DNA of 64,000 bases, from NCBI GenBank assembly GCA_002049455.2, contig KV918791.1, positions 62,001 through 126,000 of the forward strand. The letters are read 5' to 3'. This DNA is from Porphyra umbilicalis (taxonomy: Eukaryota; Rhodophyta; Bangiophyceae; Bangiales; Bangiaceae). How positions within the stretch are numbered: position 1 is the first letter of the stretch; the number at the start of each line of letters is the position of its first letter. The notes beneath the pieces are model-generated. The model was not told where the DNA came from and did no database searches. It saw only the letters and a list, made by a program, of their open reading frames with translations. This document shows, in pieces, positions 10,154-20,349 of this stretch. The position numbers and the translations under genes are program-made.

Positions 10154-13100
10154 CTAAGCGGGACCCAAACCGAGGAGTTCAAACCCTAGGCCAGCGACAT
10201 CCAACCGCTCTTCCGTCTGGGCCACGGAACCGGCGCCCTCCGTTGAGGAGCTGGCAGCATCAGGCTCCGCCGCAGCCGTGGTGGCACGCACAGGCCCCGA
10301 GCCGTCGCCACGTCGCTGGTCATCATCACGTTCGCCATTGTCACCTAGTTGGCCGCCGTCTCCACGAACGCCACCGCCTCCTGCAACACGACCACTCTGG
10401 CCGTGGACGACCTGGTTCTCCCCACCTCCCTGGCCGTGCACGCCTCCATGTACACCCCGTCGCGAGTCGGAAACGCCCTCAGCGCGTCCCCCATCGGCGT
10501 CGGTACGACGACCAGCACCACCTCCTCGCGCAGCATCAGCAACTCGAGCGTCAGGCACTCGTTGCGCACGTCCAACGCTTCGGCTGCCGGCATCGTGCAC
10601 GCCTGCAGCAAGATGACATTGATCGGAACCGGGTCGTGGGTCATCACGAGCACCACGCGCTCGCCCGTGACCAGCGCGATTGGGACTATGTGCGTCAACA
10701 GCACCTCCGCCGTCGCCGCCGCCAGTGTCGCCACCAGCGACGCCGTCGTCACGTCGCTGATCATCACCTCGTCGAGCATCATGAGCATCTCGGGCGTCAG
10801 GCGCTTGTTGCGCACGTCCCACACCTCGGTGGCGGGCACCGTGTCCTCCACCATCCACATGATCGTGATCGACACCGGCTCCTGGGTCAGCACGAGCACC
10901 ACGGGCTCGCCGGTCCTCATCGCCATCGAGACGATGGGCGTCCACCGCTCCTCCGCCGTCGCCACCTCCATTGTTGCCAATTGCACCGCCGTCGACATGT
11001 TGTTGGTCACCACCTCCTCGGCCTTCACCACCCCCTCGAACAGCACTAAGAACTCGGGCGTCAGGCGCTCGTTGCGCACGTCCAACGCTTCGGCTGCTGG
11101 CATGGTGCACGCCTGCAGCAAGATGACATTGATCGGAACCGAATCGTGGGTCATCACAAGCACCACGCGCTCGCCCGTGATCAGCGCGATTGGGACGATG
11201 TGCGTCAACAGCGCCTCCGCCGTCGCCGCCGCCAGTGTCGCCACCAGCGACGCCGTCGTCACGTCGCTGATCATCACCTCGTCGAGCATCATGAGCATCT
11301 CGGGCGTCAGGCGCTTGTTGCGCACGTCCCACACTTCGGTGGCGGGCACCATGTCCTCCTCCATCCACATGACCGTGATCGACACCGGCTCCTGGGTCAG
11401 CACGAGCACCACGGGCTCGCCGGTCCTCATCGCCATCGAGACGATGGGCGTCCACCGCTCCTCCGCCGTCGCCACCTCCATTGTTGCCAATTGCACCGCC
11501 GTCGACATGTTGTTGGTCACCACCTCCTCGGCCTTCACCACCCCCTCGAACAGCACTAAGAACTCGGGCGTCAGGCGCTCGTTGCGCGCGTCCAACGCTT
11601 CGGCTGCCGGCATCGTGCACGCCTGCAGCAAGATGACCTTGATCGGAACCGGGTCGTGGGTCATCACGAGCACCACGCGCTCGCCCGTGATCAGCGCGAT
11701 ATGGAAGATGGGCGTCAACAGCACCTCCGACATCGCCGCCCCCAGTGTTGCCATGTACAGCTCGGGCTTCACGCTCTCGCGCCACACATGCGACTGATTG
11801 GACATGCGCCATGCGTCCGCCCCCCGCGCTGGCGACGGCACAAGGAGCTTGGTGGCGCCGGTCGTCAGCGCCATTGCCATGATGGGTGCCTTCATCTCCT
11901 CCACTTTGATCAAGCTCATCGTCGCAACCGCCAACCCCGTGTCCATCTTCTTGGTCACCACCATGCCAGCCGTCGCAACCTGCACTTTCACCTCCTTCGC
12001 GGCCGTCACCACCTCTGTTGCCATAATGTCTTCCGATAGCACCGGCACGACCAGCATCGTCGCGAACATGCGCACGTTCAGGAGACGGACGGCGTGCTTG
12101 TCGAACATCCAATGCATCTGCTCGTTGAGAGCCGTCGTCGTCTGCACCTTGTCCATGCACGAGTCCCCGTCGTCGGCCTCCTCTGCCAGCGTAACAGTCA
12201 CCAGCATCTTCTCGGGCGGCATCGGGACCTCGGCGACCATGTGCCCCTTTTGCACATGCAATGGGTTGGGCGCGGGCAGCATCTGCGTCAGAGTGAAGGC
12301 CAGCACCACCCACATGCATGCCATCAGCAACTCGGGTGTCAGGTTCACCTTGCGCATGTCCGACAGATTGGCGGTGGGAACCTCGTCCGCCGCCGCTGAG
12401 CCTACCATGGGTGGCACCTAGGCCGACGACTGTGTCGCCGACGACGCGCCCAAGGGAAACGCGACGCCGCCGTACATCACCACCACGAGCACCATCGAGG
12501 GCCCCATGCGATCCACGTCGACTCATCGACTCGACCCGACTGCCGGGATTCGCATCGAGGCCGCCATCTCGGCCGCCATCACGGTAGTCGCTCATGTAGC
12601 CTGCCCGGTCACCCGACCCCCCGGCATCGTAGTCATCGTCCACGTCTCGCATTGCGTCATCGGCGTCCGTCTCCTCTTCGTCAGACATATCACGACCATT
12701 GAGCAGCTCCTCTGCTGGCTCCTCCTCATCGTCCCTAAGACCACCTGGTCGATGGGCGTCGATAATGCGGCGGACAAGGCTACGAAAGCGCCGAGGGGCG
12801 TGGGCCTTCTGCCATTGGCTCGAGTCGTGACCGCGAAGAAGGCGGGTTGCTTGTCCCGGCTCAGCCGACAGAAGCATCGCCATGAACGCAATCAGGTTGT
12901 CCGCCGTCGTGTCTCGCCCCCCTGCCCGAGTCTTGAGCACCTTGATGGGAAGAAGGTCGCGCAGGCCATCCTCGACGAGCCTAGTTTTCCGCGAATCGTC
13001 GCAAGTGCGCAGGTAGGTAGTGCAGATGGCCACCGTTAACGCACGGAAGAGGCCTGTCACCACATGCTCGTCCCACCCCCCCTCACCCTTGCCGACCGAC

Positions 13101-15004
13101 GAGGTGTCAATCACAGCCATCGCCGCCCCTGGCACGGCCTCATCCGAGAGCGCCGCGCCTGAGCGCACAGAGGCGACCACCCGTACGACGGTCTCCCGCA
13201 GACCCGTCACAACGATTGCCCACCAGGTACCAGCCGTACACACGGGAACTACCGTCGTGCCTGCGCTGAACACCAGCCGGTCCACGATTGCGTCACGAAC
13301 CCGCCCAACCAGGCGATCATCTCGGCACACGGATGCTGCCATGTCATCAGCGTCCAAGGAGGTCAACACTCGGAGACCGCCATAGCCCCCGTCGTGGCCA
13401 AACTTCATCAGGAACCAGAGGAATAGCCCATCCACCACGCGCCGCGAGAGCGCATTGCCCTCCGCCAGAGAGATCCGATCAACTCGGAAGAGCTCCACAC
13501 TCCGAGAGGCGTTGGAAGGAAACAAAAAAGGTGGCTCACGGGGAAACCGTGGCGGGGGGGGGCGCTGCAGACATGCGCCCACCTCGGTGGCGGTAGCATG
13601 CCAGGGACGTCGACCTCGCTGTCGTGCCGGGCTCGCCGTGGCAATGGTCATGTCATCGTCGTAAACGAGGTCTTCGCTACAGCGCTGCTGCGTTGAAAGG
13701 CGTGAGCGATCCCCTCTGACGGCCTCCCCAGCAGCTAAAGGCCGAGCATTCCCTCGGGCAATCGAGTGAGCATGTCGTGGCACATCGTGCGGCCGAGGAC
13801 TAGGCGCGGAGAGGCCCGCGGTGAGTCCCAGGGAGCCTCGCAAGGGAGCCTGGCGTACATTGGATTGCGGTGGAGCGTCGTGGGCGGCTGGCACAGCAAC
13901 GGCGCGGTCCGGCAGTGGACTGACGGCATGCAGCAGCTCGCCCCGTGCGGCTGGGGCCTCGGCAGTCGCTTCGAGCGGGCGAGGCCGTGGCTCGTGCATC
14001 GTTGTCGCTCGCAGCCCACTGGAACAGCCGCCGCTGCACGCGTGCCACTGCAAGGCACGCTGCACAAATACAGAGGCAGTGTCGGCCGCATTGGGTGCGG
14101 AGCGGCTGACGTCATCTTCGAACCCCCTGACAGCCGCCGCCAGTAGCGAATCCAGGGCGGCGGCGTCGCCGCAACCACCGGAGCAGTTGCGCATGGTCCG
14201 CGATTGATCTGCGCTGGGAACAAATTGTCGACCGGCAATCTCAAGTGCGCTCAGAACCATCCGCAACTGGGCCATTGACAGTCCCCCTGTGGATTGCCCA
14301 ATCAGCGGCCGCCGCGCGTCATGCAGCACTCCCACTAGTGCGGCAGCCGACGGCCGTGGCTCGCCGTCGCCAGATGCGTTGGCGGCGTGCACCGAGGCGC
14401 GATCGGACACTACTGCAGGCCGGTTACGCCAGCGATTGGCGCCCGCGTTGCCAGGAGCATCTGGGACCCCACCTCCCTGCAGATGCAGGCGCCGCATCGC
14501 GCGGTTCGGGGCGGTCGCAGATATCGCCGCCCCGTGCTCCGGCGCCGATCCGGTCCGTGATGACGCTCCCAGATCACGGTCGGGTGCTGGTCTGCCGCGA
14601 CCTTGGCTTGCCACAGTTTCTGAGGGTCCGTCGCCGCCCATGTGAGAGCCGGCCCCGCGACTTTGCCTCTTGGATCTTCCGCGGCCGCGAGCACGGCCGC
14701 GGCCGACGTCACCACCGTCGCCGCTCGATTGGCCCGCATCACATTGCGAGGGGCCCACAGCAGACCGCCGCGCGAGGTCCTCGGCGCGCTGGGCGGCACG
14801 GGCCGCCACACGCATCTGGGCAGCGACACGCTGCGCCCGCGCAGCTTCGGCCTGGAGCACCTGCGCCTGCGACATCGCAGGTTGCGCGCCCCGGGACTCG
14901 TTGCGCTGCCGCTTGTTGGGCCCGTTCTCAGTCGGAGCGTCTTCAGACGCGCTCCGGTCGCCACCGCTGCCACGGCACCAGCTCGCGTCCCGATCCCCAT
15001 CCAT
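10154..15004 (-). CDS. Large protein with a Ulp1-like (C48) fold, first half well supported
   Basis: The frame is open for 1616 codons from an ATG at 15004. Residues 1-470 are basic, R/G/A-rich and probably disordered, with the nuclear-signal-like NKRQR. About residues 470-720 (roughly 13590-12850) resemble a Ulp1/C48 peptidase fold: DGLFLWFL, a VVPV..GTWWAIVV strand pair, MAVIDTSS and DNLIAFMAM in the order of the His, Asp and Cys boxes. The catalytic His and Cys positions look replaced (W and D), so it is likely inactive. Past about 12420 this frame becomes G/D/R/H repeats with poor third-position GC, while another frame (10345-12408) carries the coding signal. Good signal returns in this frame over the last 40 codons, so the true transcript probably changes frame or splices twice. 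Confidence 0.5.
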   Translation of the reverse strand: MDGDRDASWCRGSGGDRSASEDAPTENGPNKRQRNESRGAQPAMSQAQVLQAEAARAQRVAAQMRVAARAAQRAEDLARRSAVGPSQCDAGQSSGDGGDVGRGRARGRGRSKRQSRGAGSHMGGDGPSETVASQGRGRPAPDRDLGASSRTGSAPEHGAAISATAPNRAMRRLHLQGGGVPDAPGNAGANRWRNRPAVVSDRASVHAANASGDGEPRPSAAALVGVLHDARRPLIGQSTGGLSMAQLRMVLSALEIAGRQFVPSADQSRTMRNCSGGCGDAAALDSLLAAAVRGFEDDVSRSAPNAADTASVFVQRALQWHACSGGCSSGLRATTMHEPRPRPLEATAEAPAARGELLHAVSPLPDRAVAVPAAHDAPPQSNVRQAPLRGSLGLTAGLSAPSPRPHDVPRHAHSIARGNARPLAAGEAVRGDRSRLSTQQRCSEDLVYDDDMTIATASPARQRGRRPWHATATEVGACLQRPPPPRFPREPPFLFPSNASRSVELFRVDRISLAEGNALSRRVVDGLFLWFLMKFGHDGGYGGLRVLTSLDADDMAASVCRDDRLVGRVRDAIVDRLVFSAGTTVVPVCTAGTWWAIVVTGLRETVVRVVASVRSGAALSDEAVPGAAMAVIDTSSVGKGEGGWDEHVVTGLFRALTVAICTTYLRTCDDSRKTRLVEDGLRDLLPIKVLKTRAGGRDTTADNLIAFMAMLLSAEPGQATRLLRGHDSSQWQKAHAPRRFRSLVRRIIDAHRPGGLRDDEEEPAEELLNGRDMSDEEETDADDAMRDVDDDYDAGGSGDRAGYMSDYRDGGRDGGLDANPGSRVESMSRRGSHGALDGARGGDVRRRRVSLGRVVGDTVVGLGATHGRLSGGGRGSHRQSVGHAQGEPDTRVADGMHVGGAGLHSDADAARAQPIACAKGAHGRRGPDAAREDAGDCYAGRGGRRRGLVHGQGADDDGSQRADALDVRQARRPSPERAHVRDDAGRAGAIGRHYGNRGGDGREGGESAGCDGWHGGDQEDGHGVGGCDDELDQSGGDEGTHHGNGADDRRHQAPCAVASAGGGRMAHVQSVACVAREREARAVHGNTGGGDVGGAVDAHLPYRADHGRARGARDDPRPGSDQGHLAAGVHDAGSRSVGRAQRAPDARVLSAVRGGGEGRGGGDQQHVDGGAIGNNGGGDGGGAVDAHRLDGDEDRRARGARADPGAGVDHGHVDGGGHGARHRSVGRAQQAPDARDAHDARRGDDQRRDDGVAGGDTGGGDGGGAVDAHRPNRADHGRARGACDDPRFGSDQCHLAAGVHHASSRSVGRAQRAPDARVLSAVRGGGEGRGGGDQQHVDGGAIGNNGGGDGGGAVDAHRLDGDEDRRARGARADPGAGVDHDHVDGGGHGARHRGVGRAQQAPDARDAHDARRGDDQRRDDGVAGGDTGGGDGGGAVDAHSPNRAGHGRARGARDDPRPGSDQCHLAAGVHDAGSRSVGRAQRVPDARVADAARGGGAGRRTDADGGRAEGVSDSRRGVHGGVHGQGGGENQVVHGQSGRVAGGGGVRGDGGQLGDNGERDDDQRRGDGSGPVRATTAAAEPDAASSSTEGAGSVAQTEERLDVAGLGFELLGLGPA
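10345..12408 (-). CDS. Tandem-repeat protein, 172-residue units, in an alternative frame
   Basis: The frame has strongly G/C-ended codons and a normal hydrophobic pattern, unlike the overlapping 1616-codon frame. It starts at an ATG at 12408 in a CCACCCATGG context, just after an in-frame TAG. The protein contains a repeat of about 172 residues (about 516 bp; copies begin near 11640, 11120 and 10610 on the plus-strand scale). Each copy consists of two related 86-residue halves marked by RLTPE(F/M)L, TGE(R/P)VVLV and P(A)AE(A/V). No known family is recognised; the TGERVVLVMTHDPV strand pattern suggests a beta-rich repeat. It is either a separate gene or the spliced or shifted continuation of the Ulp-like protein upstream. 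Confidence 0.55.
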   Translation of the reverse strand: MVGSAAADEVPTANLSDMRKVNLTPELLMACMWVVLAFTLTQMLPAPNPLHVQKGHMVAEVPMPPEKMLVTVTLAEEADDGDSCMDKVQTTTALNEQMHWMFDKHAVRLLNVRMFATMLVVPVLSEDIMATEVVTAAKEVKVQVATAGMVVTKKMDTGLAVATMSLIKVEEMKAPIMAMALTTGATKLLVPSPARGADAWRMSNQSHVWRESVKPELYMATLGAAMSEVLLTPIFHIALITGERVVLVMTHDPVPIKVILLQACTMPAAEALDARNERLTPEFLVLFEGVVKAEEVVTNNMSTAVQLATMEVATAEERWTPIVSMAMRTGEPVVLVLTQEPVSITVMWMEEDMVPATEVWDVRNKRLTPEMLMMLDEVMISDVTTASLVATLAAATAEALLTHIVPIALITGERVVLVMTHDSVPINVILLQACTMPAAEALDVRNERLTPEFLVLFEGVVKAEEVVTNNMSTAVQLATMEVATAEERWTPIVSMAMRTGEPVVLVLTQEPVSITIMWMVEDTVPATEVWDVRNKRLTPEMLMMLDEVMISDVTTASLVATLAAATAEVLLTHIVPIALVTGERVVLVMTHDPVPINVILLQACTMPAAEALDVRNECLTLELLMLREEVVLVVVPTPMGDALRAFPTRDGVYMEACTAREVGRTRSSTARVVVLQEAVAFVETAAN

Positions 15005-15055
15005 ATCCGGCGTGTGGCTTGCCAGCGATAGATTGTTGCCCGTACTAGCGGGTAG

Positions 15056-15250
15056 CTCCGCGATTCGTCAATCCCTTTCGGGAGTGCGTGGTCCCTTTCG
15101 GGACGCGAATCACAACCAACCCTTTCGGGAGGCCACAGAGCACGCAGGTAGCGGTGTGGCGAGCTCCTTGCACCATAGATCACACAGTTGGCCGTCCCTT
15201 TCGGGTTAGTTGGCCGTCCCTTTCGGGGTGCTGTGCGCAGTCCGCCCTCA
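15056..15250. repeat. Dispersed CCCTTTCGGG motifs
   Basis: At least six copies of CCCTTTCGGG (a CCC/GGG mini-hairpin with TTTC loop) with irregular spacing, directly upstream of the minus-strand gene that starts at 15004. More copies occur to 15470. The motif recurs inside the 86-bp minisatellite that follows. Confidence 0.65.
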
Positions 15251-15507
15251 CGGGGGACCGACTCAACGATGGTGATCCGGGCCAGCAGCTGTCAAACACC
15301 GATGAAGACTACAGGTCTTCCCTTTCAGGATACCGTGTGTGGTACGCCTTTTCAGGGGACCGAAGAGCCGATAGATAGACGTGCACGAAGACCAAACAAC
15401 GCCGATGACACAACTGGCCGTCCCTTTCGGGGTGCAGTGTACGGTCCGCCCTTTCGGGGGATCACAACGACGGTCTGTTGTACAGCACGAAGGCATGCAC
15501 AATTCGT

Positions 15508-16046
15508 CGACCCTTCCGGGGAGCCGTGCAGCGTCGACCCTTTTCAGGGGAGCTCGTGGAAGGGGGGCGTGCCTTTCCAGGTGCCGTGCGGTGTCGACCC
15601 TTTCGGGGAGCCGTGCAGCGTCGACCCTTTCCAGGGGAGCCGTGGAAGGGAGGCGTCCCTGTCCAGGTGCCGTGCGGTCTCGACCCTTTCGGGGAGCCGT
15701 GCAGCGTCGACCCGTTTCAGGGGAGCCGTGGTAGGGAGGCGTGCCTTTCCAGGTGCCGTGCGGTCTCGACCCTTTCGGGGAGCCGTGCAGCGTCGACCCT
15801 TTTCAGGGGAGCCGTGGAAGGAAGGCGTGCCTTTCCAGGTGCCGTGCGGTCTCGACCCTTTCGGGGAGCCGTGCAGCTTCGACCCTTTTCAGGGGAGCCG
15901 TGGAAGGGGGGCGTGCCTTTCCAGGTGCCGTGCGGTCTCGACCCTTTCGGGGAGCCGTGCAGCGTCGACCCTTTTCAGGGGAGCTCGTGGAAGGGGGGCG
16001 TCCCTTTCCACGTGCCGTGCGATGTCGACCCTTTCGGGGGTGATCG
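15508..16046. repeat. 86-bp minisatellite, six units
   Basis: Units begin at 15508, 15594, 15680, 15766, 15852 and 15938, with a partial seventh at 16025. Each carries TCGACCCTTTCGGGGAGCC and a diverged half-copy TCGACCCTTTTCAGGGG. A 360-codon frame through it is a by-product of the 86-bp unit. It lies about 0.5 kb upstream of the minus-strand gene at 15004. Confidence 0.85.
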
Positions 16047-17479
16047 ATGGTGCCAGACACAGCGTGCGGCGGGCGAGGGGGGGGGGGGGAAGCAAGGCGA
16101 GGGGGAGGGGGGGGGGGGAACAAGCGGGTTACACTTACGATGATGAAAAGGAGAACGCCCACAGCGCGCAGCGCGGGGGGGTGAAGGGGAGCACGCCGTT
16201 GCCACAGCGGATCGGGTGGCAAAGAGATGCGGGGCAGTGCGCGGTAGGACGACGGTGCGGCTGGCGTTAGCAAACAGTGGCATGTGCTCGGGGGGGAGGA
16301 GGGGGCGCTGCCTCGACGGTTCGCGGGGATATGACGGTCTGACGGACACTTGCGGTGCCCGATCGAGGTGTCCCCTCGTGGCCTCCGTGGCCGTTGGATC
16401 TGCGGGCGCCACGCGCGTTTGTGTGGCGGCAGATCCACGGTGGAGGGTGCCGCCGGTCAAATCGAGATCACTCGTCGACCGGACCGATCGGAGCGGATCG
16501 TTTGCAATTTCCCAGACGGATGCGGCGAAATACGTATTGGAACATCAATTGTCTGTAGTTGCACAGAGATCAATCCACGCCGGGGCCCCCAGCGAGAGAG
16601 TGCAGCTAGTCTGGACCACACGATTCTTGCGTCCCCTCGCCGTCCGCGCTGCCACTGGATGCCATAGTAATTCTTCTCCTGGGACTCTTGCGAGCGCTTC
16701 AGCGGCAAGTGCGACAGCGCCCCGACAAGGCAGAGCCCCCTGACCTACAAATGCATTTACTGGACGGGGTCTGGCGCCTGCGTGGCGGTATCTCAGGGGC
16801 GAGCTCATGACGAGAACTGACCCGTCGCGGACGTCCACCGGACTGGGGCCATTGCTCTCAGAAGAGCCAGTGCCCGCAGGGCCTCGTCCCACTGTCCCTC
16901 TCGTTGCCTCGGCATCGTGCGTCCCGCACCCCTCGTCATCTCTCTTTGACTCCGCACCGCGCGTCCCGTGGCCCTGGCCCCCCGTCAGAGGCCTCTTGAT
17001 GAAGGTTGCTTGTGACGAGTTTCTCTTGACTGGACCAGCCGTTGCCCGCGCCCGTCGCCCTGGTTGCCCGTGATAACTCTGTTGATCTCGGCTGCTTGTG
17101 ACGACTCTCGGTTGACTGGGAGAGCTCTCGACAGCGCCTGTCACCCTTGTCGACCGTGATATGTCTGTTACTCGAAGTTTCTGGTAACGACTCTACATTA
17201 TCTGGGCAATCCCTAGACCTCTTCCTCGCCGCTGCCTCAGACGTCGCCATGCCTGGCAGTGACGCTGATGACTGTAACGACGTTCCCGGGACACCTGGGC
17301 CCAACTCGCCCGTTGTGGACTCCGCGCTGCTCTCTAGTGTCTGGAGCTCTCCTGGAGTACGTTTCTCCTGTCCTTGACCTATGTGACTGCGCGCTCGTCC
17401 AGCACCCAGCTTTCCGTCGTGCGCATGCCGCTTCTCGTCCTTTCGTTCGTGCCGGATCTGACTCTGACGTTTTTCGCTT
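16047..17479. other. No supported gene; G-run tract then unclear sequence
   Basis: 16075-16120 contains two runs of 10 or more G. From 16500 open frames exist on both strands: 16545-17144 and 16936-17487 on the minus strand, 17147-17377 on the plus strand. All are disordered, S/R/E-rich and unrecognised. The plus-strand one could be a 5' exon of the next gene. Confidence 0.4.
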
Positions 17480-18310
17480 ATGGACACTGTCTACGGGGTC
17501 TCATTTTTCGTCGTCTTGGTGCTACCTGGCTTTCCCTCGTCGCAGGATGAGGTCGTTGGTTTGTTTTCTAGGTACGGCCAGGCAATGCTCAAGAAGATCA
17601 GCTACGGTTTCGTGAGCCCTGGAACGAACGGTCACTCGGTCGACTCGCCCAAGCATGACTGCATGTCAGGGTTAGCGCCTCCTGGACACCTGGAGGGCCC
17701 GAACAGAGATTGTACGCGATCCCTCAGAGCTGTGGTTAACGAGGCGGTTGAGAAGTGTGTTACCGGAGTAGATCACGCTGCAAGCGGCTGGGAAAACAAG
17801 CGACGGGAGGTGAGGGCGGCGTCGAGAAGGGGCCTGCGTACTCGTTGCAACCGACGCCGTAACTCTGCACGACTGCTGGCTTACCGTACCTTGGGAGTTT
17901 ACATGGATGGTGACGTCAGTGAGGCCTCTTTGGAGCGTGTGGGTGTGGCGACTGATCCAGGGAATGCCATGGACGCGGACGCTGCGGTTGCGGTGCCTGG
18001 GACCTCGAGCACTGGGTACAGACTGAAGATCAAGGACGGGGATCGCGAAATGGAGAGAGAACTGGACTTGAGCGGCGTTGCGGCCTCTATTGTTGCTGAG
18101 CTCCTGTTGTTGGAACCGAGTCAGGTTTGGACATCTGTGCGAGAAGCATGCGCAGCCTGCTTGAAAAAGTATGTGGATGCGACGGAGTACCCCAAGTTCT
18201 TGCGTCCAGAGAGCCTCGAGGCCCGCAATGGCGTTGTCCGCTGCAAGCGCGACGAGCTCAGGGATCTTGAGGCGGGTGACATTGACCTTTCGGATGAGGA
18301 AGCCGACTAG
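17480..18310 (+). CDS. Hypothetical protein with acidic tail
   Basis: A 276-codon frame from ATG 17480 to TAG. The first 50 residues are atypical and the true start or an upstream exon may differ. Residues 85-130 are basic (SRRGLRTRCNRRRNSARLL). Residues 180-235 form a likely helical domain (LDLSGVAASIVAELLLLEPSQVW then an alanine/cysteine-rich helix), and the chain ends DIDLSDEEAD. No family is recognised. Codon use resembles the transposase at 4798, so it may belong to the same element. Confidence 0.5.
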   Translation: MDTVYGVSFFVVLVLPGFPSSQDEVVGLFSRYGQAMLKKISYGFVSPGTNGHSVDSPKHDCMSGLAPPGHLEGPNRDCTRSLRAVVNEAVEKCVTGVDHAASGWENKRREVRAASRRGLRTRCNRRRNSARLLAYRTLGVYMDGDVSEASLERVGVATDPGNAMDADAAVAVPGTSSTGYRLKIKDGDREMERELDLSGVAASIVAELLLLEPSQVWTSVREACAACLKKYVDATEYPKFLRPESLEARNGVVRCKRDELRDLEAGDIDLSDEEAD

Positions 18311-19096
18311 ATCCCTCGCGCGACACGTGATGATACCCCCGCGGTGCATGCTGCGCGTCCAGCATCATGTCTTGGCGTCCACACATCCTGGAGCCAGCGT
18401 GACAGATCATGCGAACGTGCAGCTGCCACCGGTTTATTTCTGCTCTTTTTTCTTTCTTTCTCGTTTTATTTTTCTCGTGGGTTTTTTATCAAAGACGAGT
18501 AAACCAAAAAAACGTACGTCGCTTCCCAGGATTATCGCGCGCGATAATCACGGAAAATATGAGCGGAAGTGCTCCTCAGTTAATTTCTAATATTGTTCTC
18601 TTGTTTATTTCTCGGCAGTCCCTCAAGATGAGATACTCGCAGAATCGAAGAGTGAGAATGAGGGCCGCTCCACGAACCATCTAGCAGATCGTTCCTCTGA
18701 CCAGCGCGGGGATTGCAGTGTGGATATCCTCTGACATAGGCTCTGTGATGGACTCACATGTGGTCGATTGTATCGTCCCCATGACCATCATACAAATGAA
18801 GTGCAGTACGTGATTGGACACCATTCCTCGAAAAAGGAGAGGGATAAATCACCATTTAGTATCTGAAACAGTCTGTGTGGACCCGTAGGGACAACGTAGA
18901 CAAGTGTATCCTTCTGACTGCATAACGAACGTGCCAACATATTGCTGGTCATCGAGTCTGCGGAATAGTCTCTCATACGTTTTGCAGGATCAGATGCCGT
19001 CTTGTTCGGCAAACGGTCCTGGACACAGTTCCTGAACTGATCGCAGGATCATCCTCGGGTAAATGCTAAAACAATCCCATGATCAAATCACGGCAG

Positions 19097-19496
19097 TTCC
19101 GACTCTCACTCGTGGAACTATCCTACCAGGCTGCCAGAACATTCCGGAAGATAATGCCACAACCGTCGACGACCTTATTCCCAGAATCATTCATCGAAGA
19201 GTCCGGCGGCATATCCCAATTCAGCCTCCTTATTTATATTAGCGAAACACATCTCAATACATCTCGTGATTTAATACAAGCGCGTAGGCACGAAAATTCC
19301 GATTCTCATTCGTGGAACTATCCTACTGGGCTGCCAGAAAAATCCCGAAGATAATCCCATGACCATCGTCGACCTTATCTCCAATATCATCCATCGAATA
19401 GTCCGGCGGCATATTCCAATTCAGCCTCCTTATTTATATTGGCGAAACATATCTCAAGACATCCTGTGAATTTAATACCTGCACGCAGTGAGGGCC
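19097..19496. repeat. 200-bp tandem duplication
   Basis: The unit begins TTCCGA(C/T)TCTCA at 19097 and again at 19297. The copies share most positions, including TCCGGCGGCATAT and CAGCCTCCTTATTTATATT. No gene is inside. Confidence 0.75.
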
Positions 19497-20349
19497 GTCA
19501 AGCCAGATTCTCAAGATCGAACAGAAATGTGCAAGAATACACTCGACGATAACTTTGTGACTTTCGATCAGATTGATGTGAATATAGCTTCATTGAACAG
19601 GTCTCGGTGACCTGAGTCGAATGGTGTGGCTAACTCAAAAATGACGAAGGCTCAAACAATGAGGATTCTATCGTAAACCGCCACATACGGAGACATCGTC
19701 TTCCGAGTCATCCGCACATAGCATAGCGCCATGGGTGGCTACAGAGCGCCTATGTATAGACGGCGGTGGCGACATGCAAACGGCACACAAGCACGAACCC
19801 CTGTTATTTCACAACTCAATTCATGGAGCCAACAAAGGAGAAAAAGCTTCAAGCTATCTACAACTACAAATTGGTACAGTGTTTTGATATTATTCGCGAA
19901 GCTTCTTATGAGACTGTTCAACAACGCTGCAAAACGTGGCATTTATGGGCCGTATGGAACATGACGATTGGCGTAGCGCTTGTTAAGTTTGGCAGGTTTC
20001 TTGGAACGTATTGGATGGTGGCGTCAGTGGAAACGCCGCCGTAGGGCTACACCGCGTGCGCCGCTCATATTCGTACGTGTCTGACGGTTTCAGTCGTCAC
20101 GTCTTGACGAGTGGTTCTTGCGCCACGCAGTCGGTCACGACTCCCATCAACCAACGTGGCATCGTGGCGTACACCAGTCGGATTGTACCACACCACTCGC
20201 ACGACGGGATAGGAGGCTGGAAATGGCGACAAATGATATACTACACCGTCACACAAGTGGCAACCCGCTGGGACACGGGCACACACGCCTGACTGCCGAG
20301 GCGGACGCCGCAGTTATTTTATCGTGGCTGGGTTCCTCGATCCTCGTGG

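Noticed and set aside
15056-16046. CRISPR-like array of CCCTTTCGGG repeats
   Set aside because: Repeats are too short and irregular in the first part, and the second part is a plain 86-bp minisatellite with no unique spacers; the window is eukaryotic.
15188-16270. 360-codon ORF and companions in the minisatellite
   Set aside because: Open in several frames only because of the repeat composition.
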